DNA from: Chinchilla lanigera
Lineage: Eukaryota > Chordata > Mammalia > Rodentia > Chinchillidae
Direction of reading: 5' to 3'
Assembly (NCBI RefSeq): GCF_000276665.1
Contig: NW_004955488.1
Span: 1,039,956 to 1,103,955 of the forward strand
Length of the DNA stretch: 64,000 bases
The translations under genes were made by a program, and so were the position numbers. Below the pieces are notes generated by a model. The model did not search any database and had not been told where the DNA came from. It saw nothing but the letters and a program-made list of their open reading frames with translations. Every line of letters begins with the position of its first letter. Within the stretch, counting starts at the first letter, position 1. This document shows, one piece after another, positions 35,201 to 48,137 of this stretch.

Positions 35201-38200
35201 TTGCAAAGTCATGAAACTGCGTACAACCTGTAGACCTTGGTACAGGCTATATTTCAGAGGAGATTAAGTACTGAATAAATAGTTGGATGAAAGAACAAAG
35301 TAATGACACCTATTAAGAAGAGGCAAACAGTGACATACATTACCAAAAGATAAATGTCCACGCTCAGGACACAGACACAGGCACAGGAATGAATTCTAAA
35401 ATTTTAAGTTCTTCAGAGTTGCCAAATGACATTTCCATGAACAGTCTCAGGCTGGGCCTCAGGGTAGCTTCTAAAGCAGCACACTGTTTCAGTCTGGGGC
35501 CGTGTGGAACACAGTGTTTGTCTGCAGTGATTACAAGGGAACTTTCCCATCAGAAAACTTTCCTCTTTATCTCTTCTCCCGTAGGAGTTTAAAATAATGA
35601 GAGACTAGGGGAAGCGCTGCATAGTGAGAGAATTATCGCCACAGTTAGGCATGTAGACATAATGTCTGGTATAATTGATTCTGTTTAATGATCCCATTTA
35701 ATAATTTCACTTAAGATCAGAGGGATAAATTTCAAATAATATAAAATAAAGAAAGGTTGCAGCTGCTTAGCACACTGGAGAACAGTTATGCATTAGAAAA
35801 CTAATTGATGCGATTTCAAATGTGGACGCTCTGCAAGGGAAAAACAGCTTTTTAACTTCATGGCGAAGTGAAAATAAATAGTCGTGTGTTGCAGAAGGAA
35901 ACGGAAGGAAAGAAAGCATGAATGAAGAGATGATAGTTGATAAAAATTTAAATGTGACTATAAATGACAGCTGCAAAGATGGAAAATCCCTTGGAGCATG
36001 AAGAACACAGATTTGCTAGATTTTGCTAGAGTTTTCTAACATATTTCAATGAGGCTTTGAAATTTCAAAAAAAGTTTTAGGTATATATTTTTTAAGCAAG
36101 TATTGTGTATTCTGGTGACCATGGCCTGTGCCCTGCAAGCTCCTTTGCACAGCTTCTTCTCTTGTGCTATCAATTTACCTGTGTGTCATACAAACACACA
36201 GGTATCAGAAATATGCTCGGGGTTTTCAAAAACTGAGAGTTAATAAGACTACTTAGGGTGCTCCTAGAAAACGAGAAACTGCACTATATAACTCTAAAAG
36301 GGAAAATATAATGGTTGTTATTTTTACAAGTATTGAAAGGATTAAAAGTAAAATTGGGAATTTGAGGTGGCCAAAGTGAATAACTTCAAGAGTAGTTAAT
36401 AGATGGGGAAATAAAAGAGGGGAGAGATCAGAATTGTGAATTTTAGAGTGTTTCCACAGACTGATCTCTTCCTTCTAAGGCAGGACTTGCAGTATGTTCT
36501 TGGAACCCTTGACTGGTCCTTGACTGGGCTCCATTTTCAGACACTAATCAGAAGTCTAGTGACAAAGGAGGCTGAAAAATGTATATTAAAGAATTCCAAA
36601 AGTACTATAGCTTTGTATTTGAAAAGTAGCAGGAAAAAACTATTCATGCAATATTAAAGAATTTTTCATAGAAAGGGATTAGGTATTGCACTATAAAGAA
36701 CAAAATGCGTTATATATTTTTATGTAACTTCTGTGTCACTCAGAGATAAAATATTCATAGAGAGCCAAGCCACTAATTTTTATTATTCTCACCCAAACCT
36801 TCTTGAATTTAACATATCTGTTTAAAGAGTCAAACTTCAAGCGATTCGAGTGGCAAGAGGATATGGCTTGCAGTTGTGAATTGTGTCCTGATAAACAGAG
36901 AAGAAAGAAATGCATGCCTAGAGGAACAGTAGACATAAAAATAACCCTGATATCTACCCAACACAGGATTATGAATGCTCTGTGTACTGCAAGATTCAGA
37001 CATTTACACCAAGAGAGGAGGTAAATTCTCCTCATTACAGAAAGAGTTACCCTAAGTAAACGTGTGACTTGCAAGACAACCTGAGGAAGACTGAGTATTA
37101 CCTCACCCTGGTATAACATAACAAGCTGTGCTGACTGCATATAGCGTGCTGCTGAGTATTGTCAGAAATGATAGTACCACTACATACAATGAATATCAAC
37201 AAATATATCTGATTTACCAAAAATGATAAATTAAAAATAGCAGTTTTGTAAGTTTTAAAACATAATTATAATAGAAGTACTACTTTGCTTTGTGCTGATT
37301 CCATGTTTGGAATATATGAACATACTTAGTATAAAGCCTAAGAAAATGCCTAAAATATAACTATATCATAGCAATAAACATTCTAAAAATCAAGATTCAT
37401 GGAATGTGGTAAAGAATTTTTAGGCAGCTTTTTCTTTTTTTTTAAGAAAATAAAAGCATAATTTTAAAATAATTACCTGATCACTACTTAATAGTGTCTG
37501 GATATGAACAAGACAAAGACAAAAATAGATATTCTAAAATTGTAGCACTTCCAATGGTTTATGTACTAATGTGCACATTAGTTATAAGTGGCAAATTTTA
37601 TTTTTGATACTATATTTTATTCAAATAGTATACATTTTTGGCAGATAAAGATCAAAATCATTTTCTAATTCCTCTAATACGTAGCACTATGTATCTCAAA
37701 ACTAGTAATCTCCTACTTTGAATAAAACCTACATATAAATGAGAATGGTTGAAATCTAATAATCAATAAATCAACCGATCAATCTAGAATTTACAAAGCC
37801 AATGAGCCTCAGCAATACCGCTTAATGCCTATGGTCCATTAACAAGGACCAGGTGAGCAAGGCGATGAACGTGCTTTAATGCTGTCTCCAATTAGGAGAA
37901 ATAGAAAAATGTGACATGATCTGATGACCATCTTTAACACCACATTGTACCCTTGGGAAGTCAATAAACTTTACGGGACAGTCAGCTAGAATCCAAATTA
38001 GATACACTGTTTTGAGCACCGCACTTAATTTTGTTAGCTCATTTACATGCATGAATTTAAGATTGCATCAATTTTAAATAATTTCTCTAAGCTAATATAA
38101 ATATTAGCTTTGAAGATGGAGTAATGAAGGTTACAATTTTATTCATGATAAAATGGAACCATATATGAAGATGGAACCAAGAATGAAGATGGAACCACAT

Positions 38201-38300
38201 AAGTTACATTTTTAAAGACAATTTATAAATAATTTTAAATTTAATTATCATAATATATTTAACATTTAAATATAAAACTCACTGTAAAGATAGTCTAGCA
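35201..38300. other. Non-coding DNA, no gene seen
   Basis: No interspersed repeat is clearly recognised. The 134-codon minus-strand frame at 36736-37140 shows no known domain. 37780-38120 has a composition and word content unlike the AT-rich background and is treated below as a possible conserved element. Confidence 0.4.
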
Positions 38301-38329
38301 TTTTTTAATTTTAAAAATTAAAAAACTAT

Positions 38330-39655
38330 CAAACCAACCATGGAGACAAAATCAAAACAACACAAGAACAACAAAAATGATACAAGATCTCAAAACAAAA
38401 TGATAGGAATTAACAATGGTTGCTACATTATATACTGTTTTCTTCAACGAAGTTGTTCAGTCCACCAGACTTAAGAATGTAAGATTGATCAAATAATCAA
38501 AGACGGTAACAAGTAATAAAAAAAATGGAAATGATACAGAGCTTCATCATACAAGATTTATGTATGTTCAACATTGGTTCTTATACTGCATATTGTTGTT
38601 TTCAGATAAGTCATTCTGATTACCACATTCAAGCATGCCAAATTGGTCAAGAAAAAAGAAAATTTTAAGCCTTAACCATTCCTTTCAACAAACCACAGAC
38701 ATCAGCAATAAACCCATCCCAGGTATCCTTGTATATACATATAAATTTTCTTGTTCATTTTAAAGAGAAAAAAAAAACACCTAAAATAAAAAAAACAAAT
38801 GCATAAACAAAGTAGTACAGGGAACAACAGAAATGATACAGAATTTCAACACATGGTGATAGGATATTAACAATGGTTGTTGTATTACATAATGTCATCT
38901 TCAAAATGGTTTCACATATAGCCAGATATAGGAATGCAAGTTTGATCAAACAATTACACATTAACAGTTTCTTTCAATAAACCAACAGATATTGGTAGTA
39001 GAATTATCTTAGCTATCCTGTGTATACATATACATCCTCTTCCTTCTTTCTTTTTCCTCTCCCCTCCTTCATCCCAGTTGCTCCTTCCTATTTGAGCAGT
39101 TTATTTTCCCTATCACAATGTCTAATGTACCTTTCAGATTTTATTTACTCTTTCAGGTTCTCATAGTAGGGAGGAAATATGATGTTTACACATGTGAATC
39201 TTATTTATTTCACTTATGAGAATGGTCTCTAGTTGCATCTATTTACCTATAAAAGTTTCTAGCTCATCTTTCTTTATGGCTGAGTAATACTCCATTGTAT
39301 CAAAATACTACATCTTTATTATCCTTTCCTCAGCTGATGGACAGTTGGGTTGTTTCCAAGATTTAGCTACTGCAAATTGTGTTGCTATAAACATGGGTGC
39401 ACATATATCACTGTGGCATGATGTTTTGAGTTCTTCTGGAAAAATGCCCAGGTGGGGAATAGCTGGCTTGAATGGGACCTTTAATCCTAGTTTAGTGAAG
39501 AATCTCCAGACTGATTTTCACAGTGGTTGCACCAGTCTACACTTCCACCAGCAGTGAAGAAGGGTTCCTTTTTCCCCACAGCCCCTCCAACATTTGTTAT
39601 GGGTTGATTTCTTGATGATAGCTTTTCTTTCTGGGGTGAGCATTTCTTAAATGTG
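38330..39655 (-). repeat. Antisense L1 3' fragment with repeated 3'UTR units
   Basis: 39240-39655 is reverse-complement ORF2 C-terminus: gagtaatactccattgtatc, ctgatggacagttgggttg, gtgttgctataaacatggg, cacttccaccagcagtg. 39010-39240 is the following tail region. 38330-39000 holds three diverged copies of a 3'UTR unit, marked by aaatgatacaagatct-type words near 38374, 38530 and 38831, and aacaatggttg-type words near 38412, 38569 and 38869. The element is truncated and inactive. Confidence 0.75.
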
Positions 39656-40448
39656 AATAAGGACTTGCTATACCTTTGTTAGTTGCTCATTATGGGTAGA
39701 GAGTAAAACCGACCAGAAGCCAGGGGATGGAACAGACAGTGACAAACAATGGGCTCTCTTTTTGTTGGGTGATCAACAGAAGTCACTGTGCAGAGGTAAT
39801 TGTCTGGTTGATTTGTAGCTGCTGAGCACAAATAGCAATGAAAAGAACCCTATGAAAAGACTTTCAGGCTGGAAGAATCTAGAAAGCAAACAACCTTTAT
39901 GTGCTCAAAGCAGTTAAGGAACAGGTGTCAAAATAACCTAAAACCAGAATGATAAGTCAAACACGGAACATGTGGGGTTTTCTAGACTTTAATAAAACAT
40001 CTTGATGCTTTGGTAAGGATACTGAGATACCACAAGTTTAAACCTTTGTCTGATTAAGTACCCTGACTTCACAGGCAGCTTGGAAAGTTGGGGTAAGGGA
40101 GAAGTAGGAAGAGTGTTCATGGTCATCAAAAAGGTCTTGGTTATGGTGACTGGAAAAGTGACAGCTAATGTGGAAAATAATGAATCATTGCAGTACATAT
40201 TTTAAAATAGAAACTACTGAATTTGCTGGGGTATATATGTGGATTGACAGGAGGTCATAAAAGGAACTTCTTTACTTTTTTTCTTGAATAATTGGGTGAG
40301 TTTCCTCTAAGATGTAATATATAGATGTTTAGAGTTAGAGAAAGGAGAAGATAGATATGTGATCATTCTTTAATTATAATCATTGTGAATATTAATTTAT
40401 ATAGCAGATAGGTGTTCTAAGTTTTGAATGAAAATATGTTAACAAGCT
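39656..40448. other. Non-coding DNA, no gene seen
   Basis: Nothing recognised between the L1 fragment and the next LTR. Confidence 0.4.
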
Positions 40449-40822
40449 TGTCTTGGTTACCTTTTTCTCATTGCTGAGACAAAATACCTGGCACCCCAAA
40501 TTAAGGAAGGAAAGTTTATTTCACTCACAGTTTGTGGAGGTTTCAGTCCATAGTTGACTGGCTCCAGGGCAGAGTGGCACGTGGCAGAGGGCAACAGTTC
40601 ATGACCGGTGAAGATAGCAAAATCAACAAGAGCAAAACAGGAGGAGCACAAGAGCAAGCCTCTTTCCCTTCCTTACATTGTATGCAAACTATCCACCCCA
40701 GGGGCTGGTGTAGCACTCACATCGATAATTCCAACACTGGACCATGAATCAATCATAACTCTAGAAGCTCACCTCATGCCTGCTGAAGACTTTGGGAGGA
40801 CATCAAGACACAAATAATAACA
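40449..40822 (-). mobile_element. Solo MaLR-type LTR, antisense
   Basis: Starts tgtcttggttacctttttct and ends acacaaataataaca (TG...CA), 374 bp. Reverse-complement landmarks match the LTR at 7042: gacaaaatacctggcacccc, agtttatttcactcacag (antisense polyadenylation signal), ggaggtttcagtccatag, gaagactttgggaggac. Flanks aagct (40444-40448) and aaggt (40823-40827) form a 5-bp duplication with one mismatch. Confidence 0.82.
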
Positions 40823-40827
40823 AAGGT

Positions 40828-42955
40828 CATAATTTTTATGAAGCTATATATATGAGCATTAAACTAAAAAAAAGCTTTGGTCATTCCTGGAGAGTGCATA
40901 CACACAGCACACACATGACTGGGTGGTAGAACTATGTTAACACAGGAAATGTGGCAGCATGCAGGTAGACTTGACAGAATCAAACATTGGATTCAAATAA
41001 ACAGGAAAGTCATTCTTCATGAGAGGAAAATTAGAAAAAAAACCAAAACCTGATGACTGGTAAAGTCCACGAAGAATAGTCCATAATTTAAAGTATTTTT
41101 GTAGGTGGAGTACAGTAGAGGATTTTCAAGTCTGACTGGTAGAAACATAGGAAATCAATATTTGGAAAGATAATGGTTTTCCATTTTGCTGTGTTTACAA
41201 AATGATGTTTTTCCAGGCCGAGAAATCTGGCTTTTAATAAACATTCAAAAAATCCCCAGGAAATTTTCAACCCTTTTAAAGCAAATTTATTATGAAAATC
41301 TTTTTCCACAAGAACAAAACTAAGTAAGGGTTCCCTTTCTATCATTTCTATGCTATATTGTACAGAAAGTTTCCAAAGAGTAAAGTGAAACACAGAAAGA
41401 TAAAAAGTTCTGAGTTTGGAAGGAAAGGAAGAAAACTCTATTGACTGATGACAAAATTTTCTACATAAAAAATTTAAAAGCAGCTACTGAAAAACAACAC
41501 CTATATATGTTTTATATCGTTGTAAAGTTATAACATAATTAAAATATATTAAATACATTTGAATAAATCTGACAAGTATGTGCAATGAATATCTTCAATT
41601 TTTGTCGAGATGAATTAAAGAAAGTTTACATAATTGGAGACATGTTTGCTGGTTGTGTGTCATAAGAATTAATATTTTTCATGTTAGTTCTCCCCAAGTT
41701 GTCATTCAGATTAAAAGTTACCCCGTTGACAATATCAGCAGGCATTTTATAGGCATTGACAAGAGATTTAAAAGTCCACATGGGAATACAGAGAGAAAAA
41801 ATGAATACAGTTGCAGTCTAACACTATCTGACTTCAAGTCTTATAGTAAAGCTTGTAGTAATCATGCAAGAAGGGTTTTGGTGCCAGAAGAACTATTTAT
41901 TAATAAAATATGATAGCTTCCACTAACTCACCGTCACATCCATGGCTGGTTTTGACAGGAATACAAAGGTTCAGTAATTTAGTAGGGACAAAATAGCTAT
42001 TTTATCGCATGATGTCAGAAAAAAAATACAAAAATTAAGGCAAAATGGATTGTATATTTACAATTTAATGTACAAAGGGGATATTTTAAAGGCTAGATCA
42101 AAATGAACAGACAGTGGCAAAATAAAGACCAAGGAAACATTTCATTAGCTCCAAAAGCAGAGAATTGACTTTCAAAAAAAATGCATGCTTCATTAGAAGC
42201 TGCTAAAATGTCTTATAAAGATGAAAATTTAAAAATGTCTATTGTAGTTAGCAACATACAAGCCATTTGAGAGTAATAATGGCAGAGGATGTCATAATTA
42301 CATGATTTGAAAAGTTAAAGGTAATGAAAAGGAAAAAGATATTAGACAGCAATTTGCCTTTTTTATGAGCAGGAGAAGATTTATATAGAGATGGTACATC
42401 AGATATATTATAGTAATAGAAATCTGAGCATGATTAAGTGCTGTTGTGATCAAATTCTTGGAACAATTTCAATTAAACAGAATATAAGATGTACTAATAA
42501 ACAAAGTAAGTAACAAGATCAAAAGCCTTCTGGGAGATTAGACAGATAATAAAAAAAATCATCTTATATAACAGAAGAGTGCTGATGTGCATAGACTTGA
42601 GTGGTGAGAAGAGGAATAAATTCATAAAGTGATTTTTTTCCAAAGGGAAGCTAGCAACAAGTAGCAGAAGTTATAAAAGAGTGAAAGTAAAAATGCAAAG
42701 CAATGAAAAAAAGAAATCACTGCAATAAGTGACAATGAGTAAATCTTAGAAGACTAGTACTGTCATAGACAGCTAAGTTAGATAGAAATATTATAGGTGG
42801 TCAAGTAGGATTACGCTCTTGAAAGAGCCAATGGAGAAGACAAGATGCCTTACAACTGTGTGGGAAAGAGATGAAACAAATGCGCCCACATACTTCCTAT
42901 GGATAAGCATCAGGGATTGATATTCTAAATAAGTATTCATCACCTTGAGGAAACC
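40828..42955. other. Non-coding DNA, no gene seen
   Basis: No repeat or coding signal recognised. The 101-codon minus-strand frame at 41088-41393 has no known domain. Confidence 0.4.
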
Positions 42956-42959
42956 AGGA

Positions 42960-43435
42960 AGAACCACTGACCCAGCCTCCTACAGAAAATCACCTGTTCT
43001 ATATTTGTGCCTGCTTGCTATGTGACCTGCTTCTCCATTTGATCCCAATGTAATCAATTTTACCTGAGCAATTGTACTCGTAATCTTATTGGTTGACCAT
43101 AGTTTTGTCCTGCCTCGTGCCCAACTTGTGATTTCCCATTTTTCCCCACCCCCTCACATCATGGAATTTCTCTATAAAAATCCTTAGAGGGCCTGGGATA
43201 TAACTCAGTGGCACCACACCTGCCAGGAAAGTGCAAGGTCCTGAGTTTGATTCTCAGTATCCCCAAAAAACTTCCTAGAAAAATCAAGGTCCTCAGCAAC
43301 CAGCTTGGGATGCCTTCTGTTTCTGTCTCAGACACAAGCTCTTTACCCCAATTCTGCTCTTAATCTCCTTTGTTTCTAAAATTCATTCTTCACTTTTAGA
43401 GAACACGGACTCATAGCGGACATATATTAAGTTGG
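42960..43435 (+). repeat. Possible ERV LTR with TATA box, split by a SINE
   Basis: Pyrimidine-rich U3-like sequence ends in ctctataaaaatcctta at 43168-43184, a TATA box in the right context. After the SINE come ttctgtctcagacacaagc and agagaacacggactcatagc, resembling R/U5 text of ERV1/ERVK-like LTRs. I cannot place exact ends or a target duplication, so both family and extent are tentative. Confidence 0.35.
43188..43270 (+). repeat. ID-like SINE inserted in an LTR-like region
   Basis: Sense tRNA-like text: ggcctgggatataactcagt, cctgccaggaaagtgcaagg, cctgagtttgattctcagt, with a short A-tail. More diverged than the young ID copies. Confidence 0.7.
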
Positions 43436-45126
43436 GAGTTTCTTTCCCTATATCAGTATGATAATCAGGCAATCAGCTTTGTACATTTGAGATGGGAATA
43501 GCAGATTTGTAGTAAAAGCCTTCTGCTTTATTATGCAACAGGGTAGTTTTATGTAACTGCCCAGCTGAATGCACAGCAATCGTGGGTAGTAAGGGCTTGT
43601 GACACACACATAAATCATCCAAAGCCCTAGGGGAGCATTCCTAAAATGATCAACGATGAAATCTAGGCTATAAGGACAAATGAAAAGAAAGCAAAGTTTG
43701 ACAGATTATTAGTAATTGTAGCGGTCAGTGAACTATGAAAAGAGTATTTGTACAATAGCTACATGAGTAATAAAGGGTAAAATGTATCACAGAATACTCG
43801 TGGTTTTAACAGCTGTTCTTCAAATAGCACAATAAAGCAATCTCAAAAATTAAGTGATCAAGTTTTTAATAGGATGAGTCACACTTCTTGCTTCTCCTTA
43901 CTCGTATATAATTTTCCCCTAGATTAATTGCATTGTATTTCTGTATTTTGTTCCATATATTGCCAGATTTTAAAAGCAAACTAGAAAAAAATTACAAATT
44001 GGTGAATAACATAACACCCAGAGTCACTTATATGGCTCAGCAACTTCTAGTAAGATAAATGTGTTAAAACAATTAATCATAGTTTTCTTCAAAAGACTAT
44101 TTTCATCCAGTAAAAGTTTTAAAATTTTTAAAAATTTGATATAAGATGCTAAACTGCATTCCACAAAAGTATTTTGAGGTAACAAAATACAAATTTTGAT
44201 TCAATGTATATTTTGGTTAAATATGGTTATGAACAATGCAAAATTTATTTTTGTGTCTCCATTTTATAAAGTTTCTAAATTTAAATGGTAAGCTTATCTC
44301 ACAGATGGAGAAACTTTTCTCATTTCTTGCACATTCCAGAATTACAGTGTTGAGACTTTCTTATGTTATTTTGAGTCAGTACCTTTGAGAAATGGCCTGG
44401 AATTTGACAGGACTATCTGTCATTTATACAGTTTATGGTCCTTTGTGAAGACAGCCCTAGTAAACTATTTTTTAACAATTCATAACACAACATTTTATCA
44501 CATGGTGTAATGATACCAATGGACTCCATATATGATGGCAGTCTCAAAAGATGTTAGAGTTGAGAATTTCTACCACCCTTTTCTCTCACAGCCACTGTAA
44601 TATCTTACTGCAATATGGTATCAGTTGGTGGCAATGTGGTTATTTAAAAATACAGCATCCAAAGCAATGCACTTCATGCTTGATAAGGATAACAAGTCTC
44701 TGTTACTAGCTCTTATAAAAAATTAAAAATTTGCAGTATTACTGTGTATACCTGCAGGCTACCATTGTTTCAGAAAAAAATAAACTATGTTCAGACAGGT
44801 GGCCTAAATCTTGCTATATTTCTTTCATCTTGGCAATATTCATGGATAAAAAAATAATTAGTATGTATTTGTTAAATGATGCTTCAACTGTACTGGTAAT
44901 TTTTGGAGCTGAAAGCATGTTCAATAGCTAAATATTTTAAAAATTTTACTTCAGAATCACAAGTGTGTGTACATATTCATATACTTATATTGTGTTTATC
45001 TACCTAGATACGTATACATTCACACATACATCAAATACTCATATGCATATTCACCAGTGTTTTAAATATTGATGAGGTAAAAAAGAGGTTCTTAATACTA
45101 AAAAAGACAAAACTAAAAAAACAAGC
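43436..45126. other. AT-rich DNA, no gene seen
   Basis: No repeat or gene recognised. Confidence 0.4.
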
Positions 45127-45139
45127 AGGAAACTGTTTT

Positions 45140-45230
45140 TTTGTTTGTTTTTCTCTCGTACCAGAAATCGAACTCAGAGCTTTGCGCTTGCCAGGCAGGC
45201 ACTGTGCCGCTGAGCTAAATCCCCAGCCCC
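45140..45230 (-). repeat. ID SINE with target-site duplication
   Basis: Reverse-complement ID: T-rich tail, ctctcgtaccagaaatcgaa, tttgcgcttgccaggcaggc, gctgagctaaatccccagcc. Flanks aggaaactgtttt (45127-45139) and aggaagctgtttt (45231-45243) differ at one position. Confidence 0.92.
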
Positions 45231-45589
45231 AGGAAGCTGTTTTAATAAAGATCAAGTTATTTAACTGACTTTTTTATCATGATGTTTCCTTAAATAAGAC
45301 AACTGTGGGATGACCGCTAACCTGCTTGCAAGTGATACTCTTGTTTGGCACATTCCCATGTGTGCTCCAGCTTGGTAAGTCTGCAAGGCATAAACAGCAT
45401 TGCTTCCTGTTTTGCCCACGGATGTGGAGTAGATGAATGGCAACGTTTCAATTTGCCGTTGAGCTATGAGAAAACTGTATGTACTCACAAACCTCTTCCC
45501 ATGGCTTCTAAACCACATTATCAGGTATAATTGTAGCAAAGACCCCTCTTCTCTGGTACCAGTTTTCTGGATTAGGCAGCTTTTCCATT

Positions 45590-45890
45590 GTTGGTACATT
45601 ATACCTGACAATCCGCTCACAGTTTCAGGGAAATGAGTTCATGGTCTGCTGGTTCCAAAGCAGAAACATCGTGTTGGAAGGGAGAGGAGGAAGAGTAAAG
45701 CTTCTAACACTATGGAGTCTGGGAAGCAGAGTTTGATACAGTTAGAAAGGAAGGGATGATGGACCAGGTGTAATATCCCTTGTCATGTCTCCATGACTTG
45801 CCAAGACATACCCAAAAGTGTGTTGTACCAATGCCCCAAGAACTTCCAAGCCCACTCAGTTAACACATTTGAGTATAACTGTGACATAGG
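45590..45890 (-). repeat. LTR-like repeat fragment, antisense
   Basis: Words such as ctcacagtttcagggaaatg, tctgctggttccaaagcag and gacatacccaaaagtgtgtt parallel 48150-48310 (agacacacccaaaagtgtgc). Both appear to be fragments of one MaLR/ERVL-like LTR type in reverse orientation. Confidence 0.45.
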
Positions 45891-47220
45891 TATTAATGAA
45901 AGATGATGCAATTTGTGTTAAGTCATATATAATCCATTTTATTATATCACTAGGATACCACGGTGATCATTGGTTTAAAATGAAGACTACTAAAATAATT
46001 TTGCCATCTGATAATGGAATATAGCACCAGTAGTAATCCTATAAATTTTCCACTCTTCTTAATTTAAAATATAGGTCCATCATAAGCTTTATTAATAAAT
46101 GGAAAGAACTACACTTCTGCACTTGTGAAAAGTAACAAGATTTAAAATACAAGATACATATAACTCTCAAGTTAGGAAAATGTCCTACTCTTAGGTAAAT
46201 TTTTGTAATTATTATTATGTATATATTATATTATATATTATATTATTACATGTTTATTATCTCCTTGTAATTCATTTTGTATTATTCACATGTTCACTGA
46301 AATTTAAGAAGAATAACATTTAAAAGTTAAACATGAAGTATTCCCAAAATATTTTCCTTACTTCTCTGAAATAAATGGTACCAAACACTATATTAAAAAA
46401 TGAATCCTCTAGAATTTGTAATTTGATAATTCTTAGGGGTAAGCTGGAGGCCAAGCATTTCAAAAAACTGCGGTAAGCAACTATCATTTCTGTGGGTTAA
46501 CAGATTCCTCAGCGTGATTGTATTTATTATAATATAATCTCTCATTTCTCTTCCACAATTCTTAGCATCCAAATTCCTTGACAGTTTCTAAAATATTGAA
46601 GATAGTTTCCACCTTTTTTCATTGTTCAGGCTCATTTTTAAACACACTTTTACTTTCAGAGTGCTTTTAGCTTTTACTGGACAGTTGCAGAGATGACAGA
46701 GTACGAACATAACCCATGTTCAGGTTTTTCCACTCTTAATGTCATATATTCGTATCTTAAATTTGGTACAATTAGTGATACCATAATGATATATTATTAT
46801 TAGCTAAAGACCACAGCATATTCAGCTTTACTTAGTCTTAATTCATGATATTTTATATGTTAAGATACTAGCTAAAATATCACATCACTTTTTCTTCAAA
46901 ATAAGGTCTTGTTCTAAGGCCAAGGGAGTCAGAACTCAATAAGTGAATTCTGAAGAGACACAATTAAGACTTTAACATTCCCCACAAAATCTTAGACAAC
47001 TATTGCTGTGCTTTTTCCCTCCAAATATATCTGCTTAGTTTGGATATTTCATAGAAATAAAAGCATCTCTAGAGGGTATCTACAACTCTTCACTTTGCAC
47101 AAATTTTCAACAGTCATTCATGTTGTTCATGTCAGTATTACAGAGTCTCTCCAGTGAAATTTTCATTTCAACTGTTTAATTGTGCAGGTACAGATTCCTA
47201 CTGTGTCTTTTTAACATTAC
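45891..47220. other. AT-rich DNA, no gene seen
   Basis: No repeat recognised apart from a short AT-rich palindromic stretch at 46206-46253. 46900-47220 may be the 3'UTR of the pseudogene that follows on the minus strand. Confidence 0.35.
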
Positions 47221-47227
47221 CTATGTT

Positions 47228-47993
47228 TTACTAATCTTCTTTATCTGATGAGAAATTATTATCATATCTTTCTCTAAGTTTTAGATTTTTTTTATCCTTT
47301 GAAAGTATTGGTAAGAGCTGCTTTTTTACTAAATCCACCATTGGAGCCCTTTCAAAATCACTTTCTATTGTTGGCTTTGTTCCTGTGTGTGGATCACATT
47401 TCCGTCTGTCTTCCAATGTGCACATTTTTGTTATGAACTGGACATTACTTCAGATGATATGCTGTACCACCTTACAGTACACACCCTACTGCTACACCTG
47501 CTGGTGGTTATTACTGTTTGGATTGTTCTTTGTTCAGAAGCTTGTCTGAACTTTCTCTGTGAAATATCTTTCAAGTTCAGTGATGCTTCTGAACATCATA
47601 TATATTTTCCCTCATTTTCATCTTCAGGTTATCTATCTAGAAGTTGTTCTGGAGTGGATATAAGCTGTTCATTGGTGTGGCCCTGAGGCTGCAGACATCA
47701 TCAGGGAGTTAATGTTAGCTTGTCTCACATTTATCTCAGGACTATTAGCTTTGAGATCCTTCTCCTGTCATGCCTTTGGATGCAGCTTTGGCCATGAGCA
47801 TAAACTTCCGGAAGGTTGAGGACAATTGCCCTGATTCTAATAAGTTACTGGCTACTTTGCTATTTTGCTTGTCTTGTGGATCACAATTATCTTTCACCAA
47901 GAACTTCATTAGTTTTACAATGGCCTTTGCATTGATCAGATTTTCCATTGCTTGAAATAAATATTTGCACCCCATTCTAAAGGAAAAGGTGCT
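47228..47993 (-). pseudogene. Probable retropseudogene, parent gene not identified
   Basis: Two well-formed lysine-rich segments lie on the minus strand in collinear order. The upstream one (from 47993) reads FRMGCKYLFQAMENLINAKA, then VKLMKFLVKDNCDPQDKQNS, SNLLESGQLSSTFRKFMLMA and a stop after KGMTGEGSQS. The downstream one (47425 to 47231) reads MCTLEDRRKCDPHTGTKPTI, then ESDFERAPMVDLVKKQLLPI and ends SSDKED before a stop. The roughly 320 bp between has several stops and shifts. Absence of visible splice sites and the decay suggest a processed copy. No poly-A tail or target duplication was found, and I do not recognise the parent. Confidence 0.45.
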
Positions 47994-48015
47994 TATTTTA
48001 GCTCGAAATGGGTAC

Positions 48016-48137
48016 AGGGCTTTGTATGTGTCCTGAAAGGATTGACTTTATTTATAACAGAAATTAGAGAACTGCTTGTCTAAAGATGTGTTATTAATAT
48101 TGTCAAATTAATGGGCCTGAGAGACAGCCTGTGGGTA
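48016..48137. repeat. Long inverted repeat, left arm (122 bp)
   Basis: The reverse complement of this segment recurs at 48317-48438 with three mismatches and no indel. It begins immediately beyond the upstream end of the pseudogene and includes ggattgactttatttataac and ttgtcaaattaatgggcctg. Confidence 0.93.

Noticed and set aside
36736..37140. 134-codon minus-strand frame
   Set aside because: No recognisable domain and no supporting context; compatible with chance in AT-rich DNA.
38404..38970. CRISPR-like spaced repeats
   Set aside because: Three diverged units at irregular spacing within an L1 3'UTR in mammalian DNA; no constant repeat or spacer length.
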